A program made the position numbers and the translations under genes. 11,529 nt of DNA from Lachnospiraceae bacterium (lineage in GTDB: Bacteria > Bacillota_A > Clostridia > Lachnospirales > Lachnospiraceae): assembly GCA_017958245.1 (NCBI GenBank), contig JAGDDC010000062.1, forward strand, positions 1-11,529, in the 5' to 3' direction. Below are positions 1 through 6,994 of the stretch, piece by piece (within the stretch, counting starts at the first letter, position 1; each line of letters opens with the position of its first letter). The notes beneath the pieces are model-generated. The model was given only the letters and a program-made list of their open reading frames with translations, made no database searches and was not told the DNA's origin.

Positions 1-369
1 CGCCGTGGGGCTGAAGTGCCATACCTTGTCTCTCTCGAGCGACGGCACCTCGATACCTCTGGTCAGGTTGTTGCCCGTCTGCTCCATGATCCTCACCAGT
101 GGTCTTTGAATTCCGTCGTAAATACTTCCGATAAGTCCGGGTCCGAGTTCTACGCTAAGTGGAGCTCCCGTCGATTCGACAGGCGCGCCCGGGCCAAGTC
201 CCGAGGTCTCCTCGTAGACCTGAACGGACGCCTGGTCTCCGTGGATCTCGATGATCTCTCCGATCAGACGCTGGTCGCTGACGCGGCAAACGTCGAACAT
301 GTTGGCATCGCGCATGCCCTCAGCGATAACAAGCGGACCGGCAACCTTTTTTATAGTCCCTATACTCAT
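1..369 (-). CDS. ntpA: V-type ATPase catalytic subunit A, N-terminal part (cut by window edge)
   Basis: This encodes the first 123 residues of the catalytic A subunit of a bacterial V-type ATPase, which hydrolyses or makes ATP in the A3B3 head. The protein starts [19 protein letters not shown] and continues with the beta-barrel segment typical of the family ([19 protein letters not shown], then [13 protein letters not shown] and [11 protein letters not shown]). It ends in the start of the bulge region ([16 protein letters not shown]). The P-loop lies beyond the window, so catalytic residues cannot be checked. The ATG at 369 is preceded by GAGAGGA about six bases upstream. It is the last visible gene of the operon, 16 bp after subunit F. 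B and D subunit genes are expected next but are not seen. Identity is very secure; only completeness is unknown. Confidence 0.96.
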   Translation of the reverse strand, partial: MSIGTIKKVAGPLVIAEGMRDANMFDVCRVSDQRLIGEIIEIHGDQASVQVYEETSGLGPGAPVESTGAPLSVELGPGLIGSIYDGIQRPLVRIMEQTGNNLTRGIEVPSLERDKVWHFSPTA

Positions 370-385
370 TGTAAGTCCTCTCTTC

Positions 386-703
386 TCAATTATTGAATAT
401 GATGTCAGAACCGACTGCCTGCTCTACAAGCTTCCTGACTCCCGCGATCCCTGCGCCCGTGTTGCCGGACACGCCCGGAATCGGGATGATCGCCGGAAGG
501 AGCTGATCCTTGTACCTGACCAGTTCGTGAGATAACTCTGCCTGCATCGCTTCTGTGATATATATGACTGCGTAGTCTCCTTCAGCAAGTCGTTTGAGTG
601 TCGTTGCCGCCTCATCACGGTCGGTCACAGGAAATGTATCCAGACCGACTGCAGCGAAACCGTATATACTGTCGCGGTCACCTAGTACTGCTATCTTATA
701 CAT
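386..703 (-). CDS. ntpG: V-type ATPase central-stalk subunit F (E. hirae NtpG equivalent)
   Basis: This 105-residue protein matches the small F subunit of V/A-type ATPases, which binds the D subunit in the central rotor stalk. It opens with [20 protein letters not shown], the family's hallmark first beta strand with GD and G-F-x-x-x-G. It continues with a Rossmann-like alternation ([12 protein letters not shown]) and the PAIIPIPGV strand near residue 75, as in the family. Its length is normal. The start codon overlaps the end of the subunit C gene by 8 bp, with GAGGGAG four bases upstream inside that gene, so translation is probably coupled. Naming differs between systems: it is usually called subunit F, but the positional equivalent in the E. 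hirae ntp operon is ntpG. Confidence 0.95.
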   Translation of the reverse strand: MYKIAVLGDRDSIYGFAAVGLDTFPVTDRDEAATTLKRLAEGDYAVIYITEAMQAELSHELVRYKDQLLPAIIPIPGVSGNTGAGIAGVRKLVEQAVGSDIIFNN

Positions 704-1661
704 ACATCTCCCTCAACCTTTCCCGGATCGTGTCCTCGGGGAGGTCGTTCAGCTTCCCTGAGAGGATGATCCGCACTGATTTGATCTCATTCTCACGTGC
801 GAGTATATAAGCCGCAAGCGGAGCTATCGTGAAAGGATTGTATTTCTCCGGCCTGATGTGTGCCATCATCCTGTCGTCGCACCATTTCTCAAATGATGAC
901 AGCGACTCTTTGATAGCAGGGACCGCGTCCGCGTACTGCGTTGTCTGCAGATAGTCGTAGACCGCGTCGATCCCCGAGAGTGCCGCGTCGGTGAGGGCCT
1001 TCAGATCGAGTGTGTCGCACGGCGCAAATGCGCGTTTGAAAAACTCGAGTGACTTGCCCGCCTTGCAGCCTCTGATGGCTGTGTTTATGTCGGCAGCCAC
1101 GCATTTTAACTCAGCGTAGCCCTCGAAAAGAGGGTTCTTCGACTCTTTTCCGGCCTTGTATATGGCTTCGAGAGCCGCCCTGTCGACGATCACGTCACAC
1201 ATCTGACTGCCGCGCTCCTTGAGCTGAACCTCATAAGCCTCTGCGGCAGCCTCCCGCATGTTCTCCGGGAGTATGGAAAAATCCTTCTCTTTGACAGCTT
1301 TCATGCACAGGTCTTCGCCGACTGTAGCGTTCCTCATGAAAACGTTCGGAACGTCGTCGACTACACACACCTGCTTGATCGCAGCCTTGAGATTGTGAAA
1401 ATCATTTGCATAGAGGAACACATTGAACACCGACATGTCGTCTACCAGCTCGCGCATGAGATCCCAGGTCTTCTCGCGCTCCGCGGCAAGGAATTCCTCG
1501 GGGGACTTGCCTTCGCAGTCCCAGCCCTTGTCCGTGAGGAGTCGCAAGACGTCGTTGTAGGTCTTGCACGCCATGAGCTGATCGATGACCTGCTTGCTGA
1601 AAAGAGTGAGCTCCTTTGTACGGATACGCGCCACAGCATATATGTATTGATTGTCACCCAT
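696..1661 (-). CDS. ntpC: V-type ATPase subunit C (AC39/d-type rotor adaptor)
   Basis: This 321-residue, mostly helical soluble protein fits the C subunit (AC39, eukaryotic subunit d), which sits on the membrane c-ring and holds the central stalk. The N-terminus, QYIYAVARIRTKELTLFSKQ, and the stretch YANDFHNLKAAIK near residue 85 are typical. So is the end, where an APLAAYILARENEIKSVRII segment is followed by a loop and a short helix. Length is close to the usual 320-350. The ATG at 1661 lies 14 bp after the subunit E stop, with GAAGGGAGAAGG just upstream. No active-site residues are expected. The last codons overlap the start of the next gene by 8 bp. Confidence 0.94.
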   Translation of the reverse strand: MGDNQYIYAVARIRTKELTLFSKQVIDQLMACKTYNDVLRLLTDKGWDCEGKSPEEFLAAEREKTWDLMRELVDDMSVFNVFLYANDFHNLKAAIKQVCVVDDVPNVFMRNATVGEDLCMKAVKEKDFSILPENMREAAAEAYEVQLKERGSQMCDVIVDRAALEAIYKAGKESKNPLFEGYAELKCVAADINTAIRGCKAGKSLEFFKRAFAPCDTLDLKALTDAALSGIDAVYDYLQTTQYADAVPAIKESLSSFEKWCDDRMMAHIRPEKYNPFTIAPLAAYILARENEIKSVRIILSGKLNDLPEDTIRERLREMYV

Positions 1662-1675
1662 GGCCTTCTCCCTTC

Positions 1676-2251
1676 TTATTCAAACAACAGGTCCTTTATA
1701 GTGTCTTGCAGTTCCTCTTTCTCGGCCTCAAACAACGCCTCGAAAGAACAGTTTTCCTCGATATCGCCGTACTCCAAGAGGAATCCGCCGTCGATCTTCG
1801 CATCCTTGTCCGACAGCGTGAGCTTCTTGCTCTCGAGAGCGGCCTTGAACCCGGAAGATATCCTGTCCTTATCCTTCTTTGTGAGGACTATGTTTCCCGG
1901 CTCTTTGAGCGCGTACTTGTCAAGCATCTTTGTGAGCATATCGAAGTACTCGCCGTCAGGTAACTCAAGCAGTGACTTGCGGGCACTCTCAAGTGTCTCA
2001 GTGATGATCTCCTGTCTCGCGGCGAGGAGCTTCTTTCTCTTCGCGAGAGCCGCAGCGGATTCTCCTCTGCTCTTTGCGAGCGCCAGTTCCGCCTGCGTCT
2101 TGTCCGAGAGCTTCTTTGAAAGCTCGTCGCACTCTTTCCTCGCCTTCGCGAGTGTCTCGTCGATCTCCGCCTGGGTATCACTTATGATCTTGCCGGCCGC
2201 CACATCAGAGTCCTGTCTGATATGTTCTATTATTTTTTCAAGTCCGGTCAT
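1676..2251 (-). CDS. ntpE: V-type ATPase peripheral-stalk subunit E
   Basis: This 191-residue protein is the E subunit, which pairs with a G/H-type coiled-coil subunit to form the peripheral stalk joining the catalytic head to subunit I. Residues about 1-105 are a charged, Ala/Lys/Glu-rich coiled coil. The C-terminal globular part carries the family signature GGFLLEYGDIEENCSFEALF near residues 150-170. The frame stays open upstream to 2344, but that extension overlaps ntpK and reads as low-complexity Ser/Arg. I therefore place the start at 2251, where AAGGA lies nine bases upstream (2261-2266) and the protein begins MTGLEKIIEHIRQD. The gap after ntpK is 22 bp. Confidence 0.94.
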   Translation of the reverse strand: MTGLEKIIEHIRQDSDVAAGKIISDTQAEIDETLAKARKECDELSKKLSDKTQAELALAKSRGESAAALAKRKKLLAARQEIITETLESARKSLLELPDGEYFDMLTKMLDKYALKEPGNIVLTKKDKDRISSGFKAALESKKLTLSDKDAKIDGGFLLEYGDIEENCSFEALFEAEKEELQDTIKDLLFE

Positions 2252-2273
2252 TTGAACGTATCCTTTCTTAAAC

Positions 2274-2771
<498 letters not shown>

Positions 2772-4775
2772 TTAATTCTCCTTTATCTTATAATATTTGG
2801 TTTTAACTGCAAACGGACTGAATGCGCGTCCTCCGCCCTCGTAGAACTTTCCGAAGAACTCAACATACTGGAGACGGTTCGTGTGAACGTACGCGCCGAG
2901 GATGTTGATGAGGAAGTTGAGCAAATGCCCGATTATAAATATGACTACATAGATTATGACTTTCACGAATCCGCTTCCCGCCATGCCTGCCATCTGGTTG
3001 ATGACCGTACCGATGATGCCGGTCGCAAGACCTAAGGCAAGAAGTCTTGAATATGAAAGCATATCGCTCAGGTAACTCGTCACTCCGTAGAGATCGTAAG
3101 CTCCGAGCGCGATCCCGACTCCGGGGTTCTTGCTCTTTCTGACGCCCGTGATCACCACGAGTCCCGCCGAAACGATGGTCAGCCATTTGCCGATCTCGGC
3201 CGGCGTCCCTGTCAGCACGTAATCGATCTGGATAATCCCCATGAACATCTCGGAAGACATTGCAAAGAGCACCAGTCCGATCAGAAGCATAACCCAGAGA
3301 AGTCCGTCACACAACGCATCGATGACCTTGTGGTTCTTCATGCAGACGATGAACTTCATGATGAGTCCCGCGATCAGGTGGACAAGTCCGATGATCATAC
3401 AGAACACGAGCATCTGCATGGGGTTATCGCTCGGGTTGAACCACACCGGTCCGATGTTGAAGTCGGAGCCGAAGAAGTTCGTCGCGACACTTGCGAACAC
3501 ATCTCCGAAATAACTGCCGAAGATGATGCCCCAGAAGGTTGTGGACAATCCGCAGAACAGGAACATCCTGCAGAACATCTTCATGGATCTCTCCATGTTC
3601 TTAAACTTGAGCAGCGCTATTGATGTTGCTACCACCAGTATCAGGCCGTAGCCCGCGTCTGAGAACATGAGTCCGAAGAGTATGTAGTAGAACAGCGACA
3701 CGGCAAATGTCGGGTCGAGCTCGCCCTTGCCTGGCATGCTGTAACTCTCCGTGATGCTCTCGAGAGGAGCGGTGAAGCCGTTGTTCTTCAATAGGATCGG
3801 AACGTTCTCGTCCTCCGCGGGTGTCTGTGCCTCGAAGGAGAGGTCGTACTTGGATTCAAGTGCGCTCTTGAGCGCTTCCACATCCCTCTCGGCGGCATAG
3901 CCCTCGAGCACGAACGCGTGATCCGATGACAGCAGCCTGTTGATGACGTCGTATTTGTCGCGCCTCATCGTCTCGTAATCGAGGTAGAACTTGACGGTTT
4001 CCCGCTTGTCCGCCAGCCCCTTTATGTCCTCGGCAGCCTTCTCGGCGTCCTTTGCAAGCTTCTCGAGCTTCTCTTCGTACGCCTTTTGCTGATCCTTCGG
4101 AACAAGGGTGCCCGGTATGGCGGGTCTCGCGAAGCCCAGAGCTCTCAAGGTCTCGTAGGCCTCCTCCTGTTTCTCGATCGTCGTCATGATGTAGACGCAG
4201 GTGACGTCCTTCACAACACTGATAACATCAGCGTCAACAGGGGTCACTGCGGCGAGAGCCTCGGTTATCTGATCCGCGTTCCAGACTCCCGGGAGTGTTC
4301 CGATGAAGACCGCCGTCTTCCTCGTTCCCGAGAACCCAAGCGGAACGTCCAGCCCCGCCCAGGGGCTCAGGGCCTCTATCTGGGTCTGGTACTTCAAGGT
4401 CTCCGCCTTGCTCTCCGATATCACTTTCGACAGGTTGTTGATCTTTGCCACGTACTTTTCAGCCACGTCGCGCTTCCTGTCGAACTCCTCGTAATCGGCC
4501 GCCGTCTTCTCCTGCCTTCCGTTCAGGGAGGCGAAGAGGGAAGTCTTCTCCGGCGCGTATTTGTCGAGGATCTCTATTGCGTTCTTTGCCTGTGAGATGT
4601 TCCTTGCAAATGCGTCCGCCGCTACGGTGATATCTTCACGCTTGAAAAAATCGTTCTCTTCAGAGTTAACATCAGTTATCTCAAGTACACCTTTGCGCTG
4701 CAGTTCTTCCAAAATGGCCTTTCGGTCACGTCTAAGCGCGATGATCTCTATGCGCTTCATTGGCAAAACTGCCAT
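2772..4775 (-). CDS. ntpI: V-type ATPase membrane stator subunit I (a subunit)
   Basis: This 667-residue protein is the membrane stator that provides the ion half-channels against the c-ring. Residues 1-340 are soluble, with MKRIEIIALRRDRKAILEEL at the start and coiled-coil arms around 90-135 and 228-260. Residues about 355-645 hold roughly seven to eight membrane helices. Family motifs are intact: FGLMFSDAGYGLIL (367-380), GIIFGSYFGDVF, SYSRLLALGLATG with Arg577, and GHLLNFLINILGAYVHTNRL with Arg634. The two arginines fit the pair described as essential in E. hirae NtpI (R573, R629). The end, RLQYVEFFGKFYEGGGRAFSPF, is also typical. The ATG at 4775 has a near-perfect AAGGAGGTG seven bases upstream (4783-4791). 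An internal ATG at codon 6 is less well placed. The gap after the preceding gene is 16 bp. Confidence 0.96.
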   Translation of the reverse strand: MAVLPMKRIEIIALRRDRKAILEELQRKGVLEITDVNSEENDFFKREDITVAADAFARNISQAKNAIEILDKYAPEKTSLFASLNGRQEKTAADYEEFDRKRDVAEKYVAKINNLSKVISESKAETLKYQTQIEALSPWAGLDVPLGFSGTRKTAVFIGTLPGVWNADQITEALAAVTPVDADVISVVKDVTCVYIMTTIEKQEEAYETLRALGFARPAIPGTLVPKDQQKAYEEKLEKLAKDAEKAAEDIKGLADKRETVKFYLDYETMRRDKYDVINRLLSSDHAFVLEGYAAERDVEALKSALESKYDLSFEAQTPAEDENVPILLKNNGFTAPLESITESYSMPGKGELDPTFAVSLFYYILFGLMFSDAGYGLILVVATSIALLKFKNMERSMKMFCRMFLFCGLSTTFWGIIFGSYFGDVFASVATNFFGSDFNIGPVWFNPSDNPMQMLVFCMIIGLVHLIAGLIMKFIVCMKNHKVIDALCDGLLWVMLLIGLVLFAMSSEMFMGIIQIDYVLTGTPAEIGKWLTIVSAGLVVITGVRKSKNPGVGIALGAYDLYGVTSYLSDMLSYSRLLALGLATGIIGTVINQMAGMAGSGFVKVIIYVVIFIIGHLLNFLINILGAYVHTNRLQYVEFFGKFYEGGGRAFSPFAVKTKYYKIKEN
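2778..2783 (-). promoter_or_regulatory. ntpK ribosome binding site formed by the last ntpI codons
   Basis: The minus strand reads AAGGAG nine bases before the ntpK ATG. Those six bases are also the Lys-Glu codons just before the final Asn and stop of ntpI. The strong site keeps the two genes almost touching and would let terminating ribosomes restart. This could favour the high copy number needed for the c-ring, although that purpose is inferred. Confidence 0.7.
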
Positions 4776-4791
4776 TCAGAAACACCTCCTT

Positions 4792-5106
4792 TTATACGCT
4801 TATGAGTTTGGCGGCAATCAGCTTCTCTGCCTCTTTTCGTTTTGAGTCCGCCTTTGCCTTCATGTCTGCGATCTCCCTGTCAGCCTCCGCTTCCGCATCG
4901 GCTACCAGTTTTGCGGCGTCGCGTTCAGCTGCTTCGAGAGACTGTTTTGCAGTGGCATCCGCCTTGCTTAAGACGTCGCGCTTCATGTTCGCAACGTCCT
5001 GCGTGGCCTTCTCAAGCATCTCTTCACGCTTTATGCCGGCGTTCTTTATGCCGGCCGCAGCATCGGCTTCAGCTTGCTTCACGGAACTGATTGCGTCCAT
5101 TGCCAT
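4792..5106 (-). CDS. ntpF: V-type ATPase peripheral-stalk coiled-coil subunit (G/H-like; E. hirae NtpF position)
   Basis: This 104-residue protein is almost wholly an Ala/Lys/Glu/Asp-rich coiled coil, for example AISSVKQAEADAAAGIKNAG and then AKLVADAEAEADREIADMKA. Such a small helical protein directly before subunit I is the usual G/H-type partner of subunit E in the peripheral stalk. It is called ntpF in E. hirae and ahaH in archaeal-type operons. The call rests on composition, size and position, because coiled coils carry little family-specific sequence. The frame extends upstream to 5163, but those codons lie where the promoter places the transcript start. The ATG at 5106 has GAGGTG six bases upstream; a second ATG at 5100 is possible. 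It is the first gene of the operon. Confidence 0.88.
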   Translation of the reverse strand: MAMDAISSVKQAEADAAAGIKNAGIKREEMLEKATQDVANMKRDVLSKADATAKQSLEAAERDAAKLVADAEAEADREIADMKAKADSKRKEAEKLIAAKLISV

Positions 5107-5141
5107 ATTGTTCACCTCGCATTTCTTTTGTATTGTAAATT

Positions 5142-5155
5142 TGGACAAAAGTCCA
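5142..5155 (-). promoter_or_regulatory. Short hairpin at the 5' end of the ATPase transcript
   Basis: TGGAC and GTCCA form a perfect 5-bp inverted repeat around four bases. It is flanked by A/T bases that continue the symmetry imperfectly. It lies only about 7-20 nt after the start of transcription expected from the promoter. It could protect the mRNA 5' end or be a protein-binding operator. No T-run follows, so it is not a terminator. Confidence 0.4.
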
Positions 5156-5168
5156 TAATTCAAAGAAT

Positions 5169-5197
5169 ATTATAAACAACTTTGTTGAAATTGGCAA
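5169..5197 (-). promoter_or_regulatory. Sigma-A type promoter of the V-ATPase operon
   Basis: On the minus strand, TTGCCA (5197-5192) and TATAAT (5174-5169) are separated by exactly 17 bp. The -10 is perfect and the -35 differs from consensus by one base. The surroundings are AT-rich. Transcription should start near 5162, giving a leader of roughly 56 nt before the first gene's ATG at 5106. The spacer contains a small inverted repeat, CAAC-3-GTTG (5177-5187), which might be an operator. Confidence 0.8.
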
Positions 5198-5271
5198 CTA
5201 AAAATTTCAATTTTCTTAAATTCTTATGGCAGAAATATCACAAATATAAAATGTAGCGCGCGAATTTCATC

Positions 5272-5318
5272 ATTCAGAAACAAAGAAGACTGAATAATCT
5301 CTATATATATTGTCTTCT
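5272..5318. other. Interlocking inverted repeats in the AT-rich intergenic segment
   Basis: Two inverted repeats interleave. AGAAGAC (5284-5290) pairs with GTCTTCT (5312-5318), and ATTCAG (5272-5277) pairs with CTGAAT (5290-5295), which sits in the loop of the first. They share one base. In RNA from either strand this is the topology of an H-type pseudoknot or of two mutually exclusive hairpins. The loop holds a TATATATAT run. No gene covers it. It is upstream of the mapped ATPase promoter, so it would be transcribed only from a more distant start. Confidence 0.35.
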
Positions 5319-5319
5319 G

Positions 5320-5545
5320 AACATGCGAAGAACACTCCATCCAACGATACTTTCGGAGTTGCAGGCTTCGCGTTCTCCGGCGCATGCGCGATAATACGAG
5401 CGATTATGCGCAGCACTTGGACTGTCGCGAGCCGAATAGGCAAGACGAGCACGCACCGCAAGGCACGGTTTGAGCCGCGGAGACGCGCGGAGTCGCCGTT
5501 ATGAGGCGAAGCGAGAGCCCTAGTAGCGGAGCATCTAGTGAGTAT
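5320..5545. other. Unexplained GC-rich intergenic block
   Basis: Between two AT-rich promoter segments lies a sharply bounded block rich in CG steps (GCGCATGCGCG, CCGCGGAGACGCGCGGAG, GGCGAAGCGAGAG). It contains three copies of GCGGAG (5477, 5487, 5526). A minus-strand frame of 93 codons spans 5551-5270, but it has no ribosome site, many Arg/Ala residues and no recognisable domain, so I do not call it a gene. The composition differs from both neighbours and from the coding regions. It could be a dispersed intergenic repeat, an untranslated structured RNA or a remnant of inserted DNA. Nothing in it resembles a tRNA or a riboswitch that I know. Confidence 0.4.
5386..5411. other. Hairpin inside the GC-rich block
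   Basis: GCGC-G-ATAAT, a seven-base loop and ATTATGCGC form a nine-pair stem with one bulged G at 5390. It is the clearest single hairpin in the intergenic block. No T-run follows on either side, so it is not a terminator. Confidence 0.4.
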
Positions 5546-5569
5546 TATCATACATACACAGGTCGGTGC

Positions 5570-5598
5570 TTTTAATATGCATTCACTTGTGCTATAAT
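5570..5598 (+). promoter_or_regulatory. Extended -10 promoter for the rightward genes
   Basis: TGCTATAAT (5590-5598) is a perfect -10 with the TGn extension. A weak TTTTAA stands 17 bp upstream (5570-5575). Extended -10 promoters tolerate a poor -35. Transcription would start near 5605, about 30 nt before the CoA-transferase ATG and within reach of its ribosome site. Confidence 0.65.
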
Positions 5599-5634
5599 CT
5601 TAGTTTGGAGGGTTATTATGCGCGGGAGGTCGAT

Positions 5635-6972
5635 ATGGCAGGGTTTGCGGATGAATACAGGAGAAAACTCATTTCTGCGGAGAAAGCAGCTTCATTTGTC
5701 AAGGACGGGGACTGGATCGATTACAGTTCAAACCTCGGGTTTCCGACGCTCATCGACGCTGCGCTCGCGGAGAGGGTTGAGGAGCTGCATGACGTAAAGG
5801 TCAGGGGAAGTCTGATCTTTGGGCCGGTGCAGATCGTGGAGAGGGACCCGGAGAGGAAGCATGTGACCTACAACAGCTGGCATTGCTCTTCCTATGAGAG
5901 GAAGCTCTGCGACAGGGGGCTGTGCAACTACATCCCCATGATCTTCCGCAACGTTGTGCCGTATTACAGGCATTTCCTGACGGTAAATGTCGCCATGATG
6001 TGTGTGACTCCGATGGACAAGCACGGGTATTTTAACTTCTCGTGCGCGACCGGAGTCGCAAAGGGGACGCTCGACAAGGCGGACCTCGTGATACTTGAGA
6101 TAAATGAGAATCTCCCGAAGGTGTACGGGGGATTTGACGAGTGCATACATATATCAGAGGTGGACTATATAGTGGAGGGAGAGCACGGACCGCTCGCCCA
6201 GTACCCGAAGATGGACCCCACGCCTGAGGACGAAAAGATAGCGGAGGGCATATTGCCCTACATACCGCAGGGAGCGACGCTCCAGATAGGCATAGGCGGT
6301 ATGCCGAACATCCTTGGCAAGCTTCTTGCAAGATCGGACCTTGAGGACCTCGGCATGCACACCGAGCTGTGCTCCGACGCCTACCTCGATCTGTACAGGG
6401 CGGGAAAGCTCACGAACAGGAAGAAGAGCCTGCACAAGAACAAGGGTATGTGCGGGATGATCATAGGCTCTCAGGAGCTCTACGACTGGGTCGATGAGAA
6501 CCCGGGCATCGCGGTGGCGCCGCTTGAGTACGTCAACGCGTCCGAGACCATAGCCCAGATAGACAACATGATCTCGATCAACAACTGTATCGCTGTGGAT
6601 CTCTACGGCCAGGTCTGCGCGGAGAGCGCGGGGCTGCGCCATATAAGCGGAACGGGCGGACAGCTCGACTACGTCACCGGAGCGGCTATGGCCAGAGGCG
6701 GCAAGGCGTTCATTTGCATGACCTCATCCTTCAGGGACAAGGACGGTGAACTGAAGTCGCGCATACTGCCGCATTTTGGCGGTGATATCATCACCGATCC
6801 CAGAAGCCAGGCGCATTTCATCGCGACGGAATACGGAGTCGTAAACCTCGCGGGGCGGACGACCTGGGAGAGGGCTGAGATGATCGTGTCGATCGCACAC
6901 CCCGATTTCAGGGACAAACTGATCGAGGCGGCTTGCGAACAAAAGATCTGGAGAAGATCGAACAAGAGATAG
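5635..6972 (+). CDS. Butyryl-CoA:acetate / 4-hydroxybutyrate-type CoA-transferase (acetyl-CoA hydrolase/transferase family)
   Basis: This 445-residue cytoplasmic enzyme is expected to move CoA between a carboxylate such as acetate and an acyl-CoA such as butyryl-CoA, the final step of butyrate formation. Family features include DGDWIDYSSNLGFP near residue 24, PMDKHGYFNFS (126-136), LQIGIGGMPN (216-225), MHTELCSDAYLDL (241-253) and ESAGLRHISGTGGQLDYVTG (330-349). Glu244 in the HTEL motif is the likely catalytic glutamate that forms the CoA thioester, close to Glu238 of the clostridial 4-hydroxybutyrate CoA-transferase. The C-terminus IWRRSNK is also typical, so the gene is complete. The ATG at 5635 is chosen because the family's N-terminus begins here and GGGAGGT lies four bases upstream. 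The exact acyl substrate cannot be told from motifs; propionate or 4-hydroxybutyrate are possible. Confidence 0.88.
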   Translation: MAGFADEYRRKLISAEKAASFVKDGDWIDYSSNLGFPTLIDAALAERVEELHDVKVRGSLIFGPVQIVERDPERKHVTYNSWHCSSYERKLCDRGLCNYIPMIFRNVVPYYRHFLTVNVAMMCVTPMDKHGYFNFSCATGVAKGTLDKADLVILEINENLPKVYGGFDECIHISEVDYIVEGEHGPLAQYPKMDPTPEDEKIAEGILPYIPQGATLQIGIGGMPNILGKLLARSDLEDLGMHTELCSDAYLDLYRAGKLTNRKKSLHKNKGMCGMIIGSQELYDWVDENPGIAVAPLEYVNASETIAQIDNMISINNCIAVDLYGQVCAESAGLRHISGTGGQLDYVTGAAMARGGKAFICMTSSFRDKDGELKSRILPHFGGDIITDPRSQAHFIATEYGVVNLAGRTTWERAEMIVSIAHPDFRDKLIEAACEQKIWRRSNKR

Positions 6973-6994
6973 ACTGTTTAGCGAGGATTTACGG

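Noticed and set aside
5107..5163. Longer N-terminus for the stalk subunit starting at 5163
   Set aside because: The ATG would lie at the predicted transcription start, leaving no room for a ribosome site. The ATG at 5106 has GAGGTG at good spacing.
5270..5551. Minus-strand 93-codon frame in the intergenic block
   Set aside because: No ribosome site before its ATG, Arg/Ala-rich composition expected from GC-rich noncoding DNA, no recognisable domain, and overlap with structured repeats.
5618..5797. Alternative ATG at 5618 with GGAGGG upstream, out of frame with the CoA-transferase
   Set aside because: It yields a 59-codon frame inside the CoA-transferase gene without family resemblance. The ATG at 5635 has its own GGGAGGT and gives the conserved N-terminus.
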